Assembly (NCBI GenBank): GCA_012517645.1
Contig: JAAYUR010000492.1
Location: 1-11,474, forward strand
Length of the DNA: 11,474 nucleotides
DNA from: Treponema sp.
GTDB lineage: Bacteria; Spirochaetota; Spirochaetia; Treponematales; UBA12059
Direction: 5' to 3'
Part shown: piece by piece, positions 1 to 7,541 of the stretch
Position numbering within the stretch: position 1 is the first letter of the stretch
Layout of the letters: each line of letters opens with the position of its first letter
Notes under the pieces: model-generated
Seen by the model: the letters and a program-made list of their open reading frames with translations, nothing else
Told to the model about the DNA's origin: nothing
Databases searched by the model: none
Position numbers and translations under genes: made by a program

Positions 1-1
1 C

Positions 2-61
2 GAGCGATTCGGGACCCTGGATTCCCGGGAAATCGAACAGAGGATACGGGATGAGCCCTGA
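2..61 (+). CDS. C-terminal tail of an upstream gene (partial), probably another subunit of the ion-translocating membrane complex
   Basis: Only the last 19 codons are in the window; the gene starts to the left. Of the three forward frames, the one starting at base 2 has the GC-rich third positions typical of the neighbours and gives a charged hydrophilic tail (ERFGTLDSREIEQRIRDEP) ending in TGA at 59-61. It overlaps the start of the next gene by 11 bp, as in a tightly packed operon. A short charged cytoplasmic tail after a membrane helix would fit a NuoK/MrpC-like small subunit, which commonly precedes MrpD-like genes, but this identity is inference. The competing frame starting at base 1 ends in TGA at 52-54 (an ATGA overlap) but has a less coding-like composition. 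Confidence 0.5.
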   Translation, partial: ERFGTLDSREIEQRIRDEP

Positions 62-1742
62 GCGGCTGGCCTTCTGGATCGCGCTCCTGCCCCTCCTGGC
101 CTCCGCCTTGCCGTTGATGGAGAAAGCCTTCGGGCCGGACCGAAGCGCGGGCGGCCGAGCGAGCTCCCTGGGCGCCTTTCTGGGATCGGCGGGCCCCCTG
201 TTCGTCCTGGCCTTGGTCTACCCGGCCGTGCGGGACGGGGGAATCGTCCGTTTCACCGTGGGGGCTTGGTCCCCCCTGATCGGCATCCAGTACCGGCTGG
301 ACGGTCCGGCATGGTTCGCCTCGTCCTTCACCGCGGTCGTGTCCCTTTGCGCGGGACTCTACGCCCGGGCCCGGGGAGCGTACTCCTCCACCTTTTGGTT
401 TCTCTTCCTGCTCTGCCATTGGTCCCTGCAGTCCGCACTGCTGTCCGCGGATTTCTTTCACCTCTTCGTCTGCCTGGAGCTCATGGCCCTGACGTCCTAT
501 ATCCTCATCGCGTACAAGAAGGAGAGCGCGGCCCTCTTCGGGAGTTTCAACTACCTGGCGGTTTCCACCGGGGCGATCGTCTTCTATCTCCTGGGGCTCT
601 ACCTGGTCTACGGATCCTCGGGCACCCTGTCCATCGAGGAGGCCGGCAGGATCCTGGCATCCGCCGGCCCCCGGGAGCGCGCCTACGCGGCCCTGGGTAT
701 GGCTTTCATGGCCGGCGGTCTGGGGGTCCGGACGGCTTTCCTGCCCTTCCACGGCTGGCTTCCGGACGCCCACGCCAGCGCGCCGCACCCCGTATCCGCC
801 CTGCTATCGGGCGTCATGATCAAGGTGAGCTTCTTCGCCCAGTGGCGTATCCTATCCCTTGTGGACGCCCCGTGGCTGAGAACGGGTTTTCTCTGGCTGG
901 GGGCGTCCAGCGCCTTGATCGGTGTCATCTTCGCGCTCTGCCAGTCCGACGCCAAGCGCCTTCTGGCTTGGCACTCGATCAGCCAGGTGGGCTACGTCCT
1001 GGCCGCCTTCGGAACCGGAAGCCCCGCGGGGCTGCTGGCCGCGGGACTCCACGCGGCCGCCCACGGCGCCTTCAAGAGCCTGTTGTTCCTGACGGTGGGA
1101 AGCGCCGCGGACGCCGCGGGTACGAGGGACGCCTACCGCATGGCGGGTGCCTTCCGGAGCATTCCCGAGGCCGCCCTGGGTTTCGTGATCGGGGCCCTGT
1201 CCATCGCCGCCCTCCCGCCCTTCAACGGCGCCGTGACCAAGGATCTCGTTCTCTATGCGGTCGGCGAGGGCTTCCCCTGGTTTCTGCTTGTAGCCGCCTC
1301 GATCGGTACCGCCGCCTCCTTTTCCAAGCTGGGAATCCTCCTCTTTTCCGCGCCGGGACCCGCGTCCCGGGAACCGGCCCTCTCCTCGGGGGAGATAAAA
1401 CGGCTCCGGGCGGCTCTTCGCCGGGGAGCCCTGCCCCTGGCCGCCCTTTGTCTGGTGACGGGCTTGGCCGCCCCGGTCCTCCTGCCCTCCGCGGCCGGCC
1501 TTCTGGCACCGGGGTACGCCGTCGGGTTCGCCTTCACCGCATCCGGGACCGCGAAGAGCCTCGCTGTCGCGGCGGGCGGCTTCGTCCTGGCCCGGGCGGT
1601 GCTCACCACTCGGGGACGGACCTGGACGCACCGCTTCGAACGACTCGGGGCCGGACCCGAAGCAACCCTGACCCTGACCCTCCTGGGACTGGCTCTCCTG
1701 GCCGCCCTGGGCGGCTGGGCGGGACGGGAAGCCCTGGGGTAG
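51..1742 (+). CDS. Antiporter-like proton/cation-translocating membrane subunit (NuoM/NuoN-MrpD-HyfB family), first paralog
   Basis: The 563-residue protein is almost wholly hydrophobic, with roughly 14 predicted membrane segments, and belongs to the proton-antiporter family that forms the ion channels of complex I, Mrp antiporters and membrane-bound hydrogenases. Residues of the transfer path known from the family are visible: Glu143 in LFVCLELMALTSY (TM5), Arg227 in GVRTAFLPFHGWLPDAH where most members have Lys (TM7), Lys258 in LLSGVMIKVS (TM8), His334/His338/Lys342 in the GLHAAAHGAFKSLLF stretch, and Lys397 in LPPFNGAVTKD (TM12). The start at 51 is supported by GAGGA at 40-44, six bases upstream. 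The next gene, a paralog, begins 6 bp after its stop, so they are surely cotranscribed. Family membership is certain. Which complex it serves (Mrp-type antiporter, formate/hydrogenase module or Mbx/Mbs-like respiratory complex) cannot be told from this fragment. Confidence 0.93.
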   Translation: MSPERLAFWIALLPLLASALPLMEKAFGPDRSAGGRASSLGAFLGSAGPLFVLALVYPAVRDGGIVRFTVGAWSPLIGIQYRLDGPAWFASSFTAVVSLCAGLYARARGAYSSTFWFLFLLCHWSLQSALLSADFFHLFVCLELMALTSYILIAYKKESAALFGSFNYLAVSTGAIVFYLLGLYLVYGSSGTLSIEEAGRILASAGPRERAYAALGMAFMAGGLGVRTAFLPFHGWLPDAHASAPHPVSALLSGVMIKVSFFAQWRILSLVDAPWLRTGFLWLGASSALIGVIFALCQSDAKRLLAWHSISQVGYVLAAFGTGSPAGLLAAGLHAAAHGAFKSLLFLTVGSAADAAGTRDAYRMAGAFRSIPEAALGFVIGALSIAALPPFNGAVTKDLVLYAVGEGFPWFLLVAASIGTAASFSKLGILLFSAPGPASREPALSSGEIKRLRAALRRGALPLAALCLVTGLAAPVLLPSAAGLLAPGYAVGFAFTASGTAKSLAVAAGGFVLARAVLTTRGRTWTHRFERLGAGPEATLTLTLLGLALLAALGGWAGREALG

Positions 1743-1748
1743 ACGAAG

Positions 1749-3473
1749 ATGTCCGTACCCGGTCCCGAGGTGACGTCCGTTCTTATCGTTTTTCTGGTTC
1801 CCCTGGCGGCAAGTCTGGGTCCCCTGGTTTCCAAGTCATTCCTGCCGTCCGGTTCCGAAACCGGCCGAGCATCTCGACTCATTTCAGCGGCCTGTCTGCT
1901 CCTCGGGCTTCTGGCCCCCGCCGCGGCATTGGTCCGGTTGTATCCCGTTGTCGCGGCGGGCGGATCCGCGGATTTCTCCCTGGGACTGCCCTCTCCCCTG
2001 GCCATACGGTACCTTATGGACGGCCCCGCCTGGCTCGCCTGCGCCCTGATCACGATAGTATCCCTGAGCGCGGGCTTGTACGGCCTGGCCGCGGGCGGGT
2101 ATTCGCCGACCTTCTGGTTCTTCTTCCTGGTCGCTCAGTCCTCGCTCTACGCCTGCGTCCTGACCGCGGATCTCTTCAACCTCTTCGTAAGCCTGGAACT
2201 CCTGGCCCTCTGCTCCTACGTTCTGATCGCCTACAAAAGGACGCCCGCGTCCCTCTGGGCATCCTATTCCTACCTGGTCACTTCGACCGTGGCGGTGGTG
2301 TTTTACCTGCTCGGGCTGTACTTCGTGTACGGGTATACCGGGACTCTGTCCATCGCGGAAGCCGCGGCCTCCGTCCGGGCCCTGGGACAGGTTCCACCCC
2401 GAGATCTCCGGGCAGCGATGGGCTTCCTTAGCGTCGCCCTGGGAGTCCGGAGCGCCTACGCCCCCTTCCACGCATGGCTCCCCGAAGCCCACGCTTCGGC
2501 TCCCCACCCCGTCTCCGCCCTCCTGTCCGGAGCCACCCTGGCCGCCGGATACTTCGCCCTGGGGAGGGTCGGCTCTCTAGCAGACGTCCCGGCGCTTCGG
2601 GAGGGCCTGGTCCTCGCGGGGGCGCTGACGGCCCTGGCGGGGGGCTTCTTCGCGATCGCCCAAACCGACGCGAAACGGCTCTTGGCCTGGTCGAGCGTGG
2701 GGCACGCCGGACTCTGCCTGGCCGCCTTCGCGTCGGGCTCCTTTTCGACCGGAGCCCTGCACGCCCTGGCCCACGGGTCGGCCAAGGCCCTGCTGTTCCT
2801 GTCCGTGGGACGCGCGGCGGACGCGTCCGAAAGCCGGGACCTGGGACGACTGCGCGGAAAAGCCGGGCTTGGACCTTCCCTGGGCATCCTGATCGGGATC
2901 GCCTCCCTGGCGGGCCTGCCGCCCTTGGCCGGTTGGGCCACCAAGTCCCTGGCGGGCTACTCGTCGGGAGGCGGGACCATGGGAGGGATCCTCTCGGCCG
3001 CCTCCATACTCTCCGCGGCCGCGGTCTTCCGGCTTCTTCCGGTCCTGGGAATCTTCCGCTCCCCGCCCGGCCGCGATGCGATCGACGCGGGCTCAGCCGG
3101 GGAACCCGGATCGAACACCCGGGATTCCGCCGCCGGAGGCCCCGGACGGATCCGGGAAGCCGCCGTCTTTTTTCTGGGAATGTTTCCCCTTGCCGTCCTC
3201 TGCGCCGCCGGAGGCCTGCCCGGGTTCCTTATAGCCGCCTCGGACCTCGCTTCTCCGGGGGCGCCGCCCCTCGTGATCCCGGTATTCGGACCGCCCGTCC
3301 TGCTCAAGGCCCTTCCGACCCTCGGATCCGCGGCCGCCCTGGCCGCGGCGGCCGGAACCCGGCCGTTCCGGAGTATCCTGAGGGTCTGGGAACGAAAGGG
3401 CACGGGGGCGGATACCGCCCTGCGCCTGCTCCTGGCGGGGGCGGCCGCGTCCGCGCTCCTGGGACTACTCTAG
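1749..3473 (+). CDS. Antiporter-like membrane subunit (NuoM/NuoN-MrpD-HyfB family), second tandem paralog with altered channel residues
   Basis: The 574-residue polytopic protein is a clear paralog of the preceding gene. Shared stretches include AHASAPHPVSALLSG, TDAKRLLAW, LELxALxSYxLIAYK and the FYLLGLY segment. Visible family residues are Glu150 (TM5), Arg234 in GVRSAYAPFHAWLPEAH in place of the usual Lys, His338/His342/Lys346, and Lys399 in LPPLAGWATKS. The TM8 lysine of the first paralog (its Lys258) is Ala265 here, in SGATLAAGYFA. A hydrophilic, Gly/Pro/Ser-rich loop at about 437-467 separates the conserved core from two or three C-terminal helices. The start lies 6 bp after the upstream stop, with only a weak GGGG ribosome site at 1736-1739 inside the end of the first gene, so translation may be coupled. 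Its TAG stop shares the CTAG at 3470-3473 with the stop of the convergent permease gene. Confidence 0.92.
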   Translation: MSVPGPEVTSVLIVFLVPLAASLGPLVSKSFLPSGSETGRASRLISAACLLLGLLAPAAALVRLYPVVAAGGSADFSLGLPSPLAIRYLMDGPAWLACALITIVSLSAGLYGLAAGGYSPTFWFFFLVAQSSLYACVLTADLFNLFVSLELLALCSYVLIAYKRTPASLWASYSYLVTSTVAVVFYLLGLYFVYGYTGTLSIAEAAASVRALGQVPPRDLRAAMGFLSVALGVRSAYAPFHAWLPEAHASAPHPVSALLSGATLAAGYFALGRVGSLADVPALREGLVLAGALTALAGGFFAIAQTDAKRLLAWSSVGHAGLCLAAFASGSFSTGALHALAHGSAKALLFLSVGRAADASESRDLGRLRGKAGLGPSLGILIGIASLAGLPPLAGWATKSLAGYSSGGGTMGGILSAASILSAAAVFRLLPVLGIFRSPPGRDAIDAGSAGEPGSNTRDSAAGGPGRIREAAVFFLGMFPLAVLCAAGGLPGFLIAASDLASPGAPPLVIPVFGPPVLLKALPTLGSAAALAAAAGTRPFRSILRVWERKGTGADTALRLLLAGAAASALLGLL

Positions 3474-4657
3474 CTCTTGGCCTTCCGGGTCTGGACGTCG
3501 AAGATGACCGCCGCCACGAGCACGGCGCCCCGGATGATGTACTGCAGGGATATATCCGTGCCCATCAGGTTCATGCCGCTGGTGAGGGACATGTACACGA
3601 TGGCGCCCACAAGGGACCCGGTCACCTTCCCGACGCCGCCCGCCGCGGACACTCCGCCGATGTAGGCCGCCGCGATGGCGTCCAGTTCGAACAGGGTCCC
3701 CGCCTGGGTCGTCGCCGACTGGAGGCGGGACGCGAAGAGCACCCCCGAGAGCCCGCAGAGAAACCCCATGGAACCGAAGACCCAGAGGGTGATCTTCTTG
3801 ACGCTCACGCCGGAGAGTTCCGCGGCCTCGGGGTTGCCCCCCACCGCGTAGATATGGCGTCCCAGGACCGTCCGGGTGGTGATGAAGTGGTAGACCGCCA
3901 CGACCACGATGACGATGGCCAGGGTCCAGGACATGCCGTTGTATCCGGCCAGAACCCAGGTGACCAGGGCCAGGACCACGGAGAGGAACACCAGCTTTAG
4001 GGCGAACATGTCCGTCGGCAGGACCTCGAACCCGTAACGCCTCCGATTATTCCGTTCCCGAATGGAACGGAGATTGAACCAGACGATGGCGGCCAACCCC
4101 AGCAGGAGGGTCAGTTTATGCAGCTCGGGAAGGAAGGTAGCCTCCTTCGGCATGATGTCCGGTATGTATGAATTTCCGATGGCGTTGAAGAAGGCGTCCG
4201 GTATGATGATGGTCCCCGTCTTGAGGGTGACCAGGAGCAGGGCCCCCCGGTAGATGAGCCAGCCCGCCAGGGAGGCCACGAAGGCGGGGATGCCCACCCT
4301 GGCCACCAGGGTACCCGTCACCAGCCCCGCCGCGGTCCCCAGGGCAAGGGCGATCAGGACGGCCGTCCAGCCGGGGACTCCCCAGGCCGTCATGGCGATG
4401 GCCGCGATGGCCCCCAGGAAGCCCGACAGGAAGCCCACGGACAGGTCGATATGCCGGATGACGATGACCAGGGTCATCCCGATGGCCAGCACCGCGATGT
4501 AGCCGGTTTGGTTCAAGAGGTTGGCGATGTTCCGGGAAGAGATGAACACGCCGTGGGTGGCGATCGTAAAGATCCCCATGATCACCAGAAGCGCGATGTA
4601 CATGCCGTAGTCCCGGATGTTGCTCCGTAAAATGGAGCGCAGATCTTTCAGCGTCAT
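3470..4657 (-). CDS. mmsB: Multiple-monosaccharide ABC transporter permease (MmsB/GguB type, XylH-like)
   Basis: The 395-residue inner-membrane permease would form the translocation pore as a homodimer. It belongs to the BPD_transp_2 sugar permease family (RbsC, XylH, GguB). Visible features are an N-terminal cytoplasmic segment ending NIRDYGMYIALL typical of the GguB/MmsB branch, HIDLSVG at 69-75, the long re-entrant region around 120-200 with the RERNNRRRYGFEV cytoplasmic loop, the ATPase-contact loop GRHIYAVGGNPEAAELSGV at 266-284, and FELDAIAAAYIGG at 323-335. About ten hydrophobic helices are present. The start is fixed by GGAGG placed directly after the upstream TGA. The ATPase gene ends 10 bp before the ATG, so the two are translated from one message. 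It is the last gene of the operon and no terminator is visible after it. Confidence 0.93.
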   Translation of the reverse strand: MTLKDLRSILRSNIRDYGMYIALLVIMGIFTIATHGVFISSRNIANLLNQTGYIAVLAIGMTLVIVIRHIDLSVGFLSGFLGAIAAIAMTAWGVPGWTAVLIALALGTAAGLVTGTLVARVGIPAFVASLAGWLIYRGALLLVTLKTGTIIIPDAFFNAIGNSYIPDIMPKEATFLPELHKLTLLLGLAAIVWFNLRSIRERNNRRRYGFEVLPTDMFALKLVFLSVVLALVTWVLAGYNGMSWTLAIVIVVVAVYHFITTRTVLGRHIYAVGGNPEAAELSGVSVKKITLWVFGSMGFLCGLSGVLFASRLQSATTQAGTLFELDAIAAAYIGGVSAAGGVGKVTGSLVGAIVYMSLTSGMNLMGTDISLQYIIRGAVLVAAVIFDVQTRKAKS

Positions 4658-4667
4658 GGAATCCTCC

Positions 4668-6188
4668 TCAACTCGTCGCCAGCCGCATGATCTTCTCCTG
4701 GTCCGCCTCTTCCACCGAAAGCTCCCCGGTTATGCGTCCCGTGGAGACGATGTAGACCCGGTCGCTCATGCCCAGCACCTCGGGCAGTTCCGAAGAGATC
4801 ATGATGATGCTCATCCCATCCGCAACGAGCTTGTTCATCAACGTATAGATTTCGTATTTGGCGCCCACGTCGATGCCCCGGGTCGGTTCGTCCAGAATCA
4901 GGACCTTGGGCCGAACGAAGAGCCACTTGGCCACCGACACCTTCTGCTGGTTGCCCCCGGACAGGTTCAGGACCTTCTGGTCAATACTGGGGGTTTTTAT
5001 GGACAGGGCGGAGCGGTAATCTTCGGCCACCTTGGCTTCGGAGTTTCCGTCCACGACCCCCCGGGACGCCAGGGCCCGGAGGTTGGCTAGGGTGATGTTC
5101 TGCTTGACGTCCTGGATCAAGATCAGGCCGTTCTTCTTGCGGTCCTCGCTGGCGTAGGCCACCCCCGCTTCGATGGCGGCCCGGGGATCCCCGAAACGGA
5201 CGGGGCGCCCCTCGACAAGGAGCTCCCCCTCCACCCGGTACCCGTCGGGGTTTCCGAAGACGCTGCGGGCCAGCTCGGTCCGGCCGGAACCCATGAGCCC
5301 CGCGAACCCGACGATCTCCCCGCGACGGACGTTGAAATTCACGTCCTTGAGAACCGTTCTCCCTAGTCCGTGGGAATACACCGTCCAGTTCCGGGCCTCC
5401 AGGACAACCTCCCCGACGGACTTGCCCGCGCGCTTGGGATAGATGTCGTCGATTTCCCGGCCCACCATATGCTTGATCAGGATTCCCTCGGAGACCTCCC
5501 CCTTGCCGGCGTCCAGGGTGCAGACCGTGCGGCCGTCCCGCAGGACAGTGACCGTGTCCGCGATCCGGATCACCTCCTTGAGCTTGTGGGAGATCATGAT
5601 GCAGGTCACCCCGTCCCGCTTGAGCCCCCGGAGGATGTCCAGGAGGTTGTCGCAGTCGTCCTCGTTCAAGGCCGCCGTGGGCTCGTCCAGGATCAGGATC
5701 CGCACGTCCCGGCTCAGGGCCTTGGCGATCTCCACGAGCTGCTGCTTCCCGACTCCCAGGTCCTTCACCTTGGCGGAGGGGTCCAGTTTGAGACGGACCT
5801 TGGTCAGCATCTCCGAGGCTTTCTTGATGGTCTCGTTCAAATCCACGGTGAGGCCGGATCGGATCTCGTGGCCCAGGCAGATGTTGTCGTAAACGGTCAT
5901 GTCCGGAACCAGGGCCAGTTCCTGATAGATGATTCCGATGCCGGCGCGTTCGCTGTCCGCGATTCCGTGGAACCTCTGGGGTTTCCCTTTAAGCAGGATT
6001 TCTCCCTCGTAGGTTCCGTGGGGATAGACTCCCGAGAGGACTTTCATCAGGGTGGACTTTCCCGCCCCGTTCTCCCCCACCAGGCAGTGGATCTCCCCTT
6101 CGGTCACCCGGAAGCTTACGTCGCTCAGGGCGCGCACACCGGGGAAGGTCTTCGTGATATTCCTCATCTCGAGGATCGGTTCGCTCAT
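4668..6188 (-). CDS. mmsA: Multiple-monosaccharide ABC transporter ATP-binding protein, two fused nucleotide-binding domains (MmsA/GguA type, XylG-like)
   Basis: The 506-residue cytoplasmic ATPase would energise sugar import through the adjacent permease. Domain 1 has Walker A GENGAGKST at 38-46, Q-loop Gln89, signature region LGVGKQQ at 144-150 and Walker B ILILDEP at 164-170 followed by MISHK. Domain 2 has the degenerate Walker A GLMGSGRTE at 297-305 with Arg303 in place of Lys, signature LSGGNQQ at 409-415 and Walker B VLILDEP at 429-435. The asymmetric second site is usual in RbsA/XylG/MglA-type ATPases. The wording of the N-terminus (ITKTFPGVRALSDV, LSGVYPHGTYEGEI, IIYQELALVPDM) matches the GguA/MmsA branch. 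The start is supported by AAGGGAGG at 6196-6203, seven bases upstream. A strong hairpin in the 100-bp gap before the gene may lower its expression relative to the binding protein. Confidence 0.95.
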   Translation of the reverse strand: MSEPILEMRNITKTFPGVRALSDVSFRVTEGEIHCLVGENGAGKSTLMKVLSGVYPHGTYEGEILLKGKPQRFHGIADSERAGIGIIYQELALVPDMTVYDNICLGHEIRSGLTVDLNETIKKASEMLTKVRLKLDPSAKVKDLGVGKQQLVEIAKALSRDVRILILDEPTAALNEDDCDNLLDILRGLKRDGVTCIMISHKLKEVIRIADTVTVLRDGRTVCTLDAGKGEVSEGILIKHMVGREIDDIYPKRAGKSVGEVVLEARNWTVYSHGLGRTVLKDVNFNVRRGEIVGFAGLMGSGRTELARSVFGNPDGYRVEGELLVEGRPVRFGDPRAAIEAGVAYASEDRKKNGLILIQDVKQNITLANLRALASRGVVDGNSEAKVAEDYRSALSIKTPSIDQKVLNLSGGNQQKVSVAKWLFVRPKVLILDEPTRGIDVGAKYEIYTLMNKLVADGMSIIMISSELPEVLGMSDRVYIVSTGRITGELSVEEADQEKIMRLATS

Positions 6189-6195
6189 CTTCCGG

Positions 6196-6203
6196 CCTCC
6201 CTT
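6196..6203 (-). promoter_or_regulatory. Ribosome binding site of the ATPase gene
   Basis: AAGGGAGG lies seven bases before the ATG at 6188. It gives the ATPase its own strong initiation site downstream of the intergenic hairpin. Confidence 0.75.
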
Positions 6204-6229
6204 GCGCCGTGCCGCCGCAGACTGCCAAA

Positions 6230-6262
6230 GAGGGCGTCGGCGGCCGGACCGCCGACGCCCTC
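6230..6262 (-). other. Perfect GC-rich hairpin between binding-protein and ATPase genes (mRNA stabiliser or partial terminator)
   Basis: GAGGGCGTCGGCGG at 6230-6243 is exactly complementary to CCGCCGACGCCCTC at 6249-6262, giving a 14-bp stem with a 5-nt loop. On the transcribed strand it is followed by only TTTGG, too short a T-run for an efficient intrinsic terminator. It lies 26 bp after the stop of the ChvE-type gene. Similar structures behind periplasmic binding-protein genes are known to protect the upstream message from 3' exonucleases or to attenuate downstream genes, giving an excess of binding protein over the membrane parts. The structure is seen directly; the function is inferred. 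Confidence 0.7.
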
Positions 6263-6288
6263 GGGAGTTGGTTCTGGTTCCGGGATTA

Positions 6289-7383
6289 TTATAATCCCTT
6301 AAAGTCGGAAGCGGGATAGTAGCCGGAATCGACGATGTCGGCCTTCACGTTCTCCTTGGTCACCGTCACGGTGGCGGACGGCTTCGCGGGAATCTCGGCC
6401 TTTCCGTTATTGTAGGTCTTGGTCTTGGCCGGAGTACTTCCTTTGAGATAGGCCACGGCGGCGGCGATGGCGTCGGCGGCCAGGACCCGGACGTCCTTCA
6501 GGACCGTCATGGACTGCTTGCCGTCGATGATATACTGGACGGAAGCCTTCTCCGCGTCCTGTCCGGTGATCCAGTACTTCGTGACGGCCCGATCCACCGC
6601 GAAGGCGTCCGCGATGGCGCGGGCGGTTCCGTCGTTGGGGGCGCAAATGAAGACCTCACCCTTCATGGCGTTCGAGGCCCGGGTCAGATCCGCCTCGGCC
6701 TTGCTCTTCGCGGTGTTGAAATCCCAGTTGGTCGTGACCTGGCCGATGATCCTGCCCATCTCTTCCCGGGTCAGCTTGGCCTTCTTGCTCTGGGCCACCG
6801 CTTCGGTGGAGTTTCGGACGATGAAGGTTCCGTCCGCGATCTTGGGCTGAAGCTTGTTCCAGGCGCCTTCGAAGAACAGGAAGGCGTTGTTGTCCGAAGC
6901 GGCCCCCGCGTAGAGGTAGAGGTTTAGGTTCTTGCGGGACCCGGCCTGCTTGACCAGGAAATCGCCCCAGGCTTCGCCAACGGCCACGGAGTCGAAGGTG
7001 ACGTAGTAGTCCACGCTGGCGGTTCCGGTGATCAGACGGTCATAGGAAATGACCTTTACGCCGGCCTTGCGGGCGGCCTCCGCGGCGGCCGCGGCGGCGG
7101 CGGAGTCATGCGGACAGATGATCAGGACCTTGATCCCCTTGGTGATCAGGGACTCCACGTTGGCCTTTTCCTTGGCGGAGTCACCCTGAGAGAAGAGAAT
7201 CTCGACGTTGTACCCTGCCTTGGACAGGGCATCCTTGAACCGGGCTTCGTCCTGGAGCCAGCGCGGCTCGTCCTTGGTCGGCAGGACAATGCCCACGGGC
7301 AAGCTGCCGGCCTGGGCCACGGCGGATACGACGATTCCCGCCAGGAACAGGACTGCGGACAGAATAGCGACGATACGTTTCAT
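6289..7383 (-). CDS. chvE: ChvE-type periplasmic multiple-monosaccharide-binding protein of the ABC transporter
   Basis: This 364-residue exported binding protein would capture a monosaccharide and deliver it to the MmsB-like permease. Residues 1-25 form a signal peptide (MKR, a hydrophobic core, then AVAQA before Gly26). Two Rossmann-like lobes follow, as in periplasmic-binding-protein type 1 folds. Sugar-contact motifs typical of ChvE/XylF proteins are visible: Arg41-Trp42, SYDRL with Arg116, SDNNA at 163-167, NWD at 219-221, PND at 249-251, GQDAE at 274-278 and Lys296. The C-terminal VTKENVKADIVDSGYYP closely resembles Agrobacterium ChvE rather than E. coli XylF. The frame is open for 72 codons upstream, but the start at 7383 is chosen because it begins the signal peptide and has AGGGGGG four bases before it. 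The exact sugar (arabinose, xylose, glucose, galactose or several) cannot be read from the sequence. Confidence 0.93.
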   Translation of the reverse strand: MKRIVAILSAVLFLAGIVVSAVAQAGSLPVGIVLPTKDEPRWLQDEARFKDALSKAGYNVEILFSQGDSAKEKANVESLITKGIKVLIICPHDSAAAAAAAEAARKAGVKVISYDRLITGTASVDYYVTFDSVAVGEAWGDFLVKQAGSRKNLNLYLYAGAASDNNAFLFFEGAWNKLQPKIADGTFIVRNSTEAVAQSKKAKLTREEMGRIIGQVTTNWDFNTAKSKAEADLTRASNAMKGEVFICAPNDGTARAIADAFAVDRAVTKYWITGQDAEKASVQYIIDGKQSMTVLKDVRVLAADAIAAAVAYLKGSTPAKTKTYNNGKAEIPAKPSATVTVTKENVKADIVDSGYYPASDFKGL

Positions 7384-7387
7384 ATAA

Positions 7388-7394
7388 CCCCCCT
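7388..7394 (-). promoter_or_regulatory. Ribosome binding site that fixes the start of the ChvE-type gene
   Basis: AGGGGGG is followed by TTAT and the ATG at 7381-7383. It decides between this start and an in-frame ATG 216 bases upstream that has no signal peptide behind it. Confidence 0.7.
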
Positions 7395-7405
7395 GACTGC
7401 GATTC

Positions 7406-7421
7406 GCGGCCGAAGGGCCGC
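7406..7421 (-). other. Small GC-rich hairpin in the 5' leader of the ChvE-type gene
   Basis: GCGGCC at 7406-7411 and GGCCGC at 7416-7421 pair perfectly around a 4-nt loop, ending 11 bases before the ribosome binding site. In the message this would be a compact 6-bp stem. It could stabilise the 5' end of the transcript or simply be chance in GC-rich DNA. Confidence 0.4.
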
Positions 7422-7427
7422 TGGCGT

Positions 7428-7455
7428 ACAGTATCCGGGGCATGTTCGGATCTGT
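7428..7455. promoter_or_regulatory. 28-bp imperfect dyad, candidate operator ahead of the ChvE-type gene
   Basis: On the + strand the left arm is ACAG-T-ATCCG (7428-7437) and the right arm is CGGAT-CTGT (7447-7455), separated by 9 bases. Nine of nine bases match once the single extra T is allowed. It sits 45-72 bp upstream of the start codon, where a regulator of the uptake genes would be expected, and coincides with the promoter candidate. Repressor binding or an mRNA stem are both possible. AraC-type regulators such as the local YesN-like protein usually bind direct repeats, so a different regulator may use it. Confidence 0.35.
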
Positions 7456-7458
7456 CTT
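7430..7458 (-). promoter_or_regulatory. Candidate sigma-70 promoter for the ChvE-type transporter operon
   Basis: AAGACA (7453-7458) and GATACT (7430-7435) are separated by 17 bp. Each matches four of six consensus bases. A transcript starting some 7 bp downstream would have a leader of about 40 nt carrying the small hairpin and the ribosome site. A second, weaker option is TTGTCC (7538-7543) with an extended -10 TGCTATCCC ending at 7514. Both are pattern matches only. Confidence 0.28.
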
Positions 7459-7541
7459 CAGGAAACATCCCGCGAAGTCTCGCCCTGCCGCCCCGGTCCT
7501 GGGTTTTCCGGCCGGGATAGCACACACAATCGGAGGAGGAC

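Noticed and set aside
266..2431. Very long forward open frame (721 codons) crossing both antiporter-like genes
   Set aside because: It is out of frame with two clearly homologous membrane proteins and gives an Arg/Pro/Gly-rich product typical of shifted frames in GC-rich DNA.
2474..4000. Forward open frame of 508 codons running from the second antiporter-like gene into the permease region
   Set aside because: It crosses the convergent gene junction, has low-complexity Arg/Gly composition, and no recognisable domain.
4668..6188. Degenerate second Walker A motif (Arg303 instead of Lys) of the ATPase
   Set aside because: This is the normal state in two-domain sugar ABC ATPases such as RbsA, MglA and XylG, so it does not indicate a defect.
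5370..6302. Forward open frame of 310 codons opposite the ATPase gene, and a similar one at 7442-8695 opposite the binding-protein genes
   Set aside because: These are antisense to strongly conserved genes, have Asp/Val/Gly/His-rich compositions expected from reading the complement of GC-rich codons, and lack credible ribosome sites.
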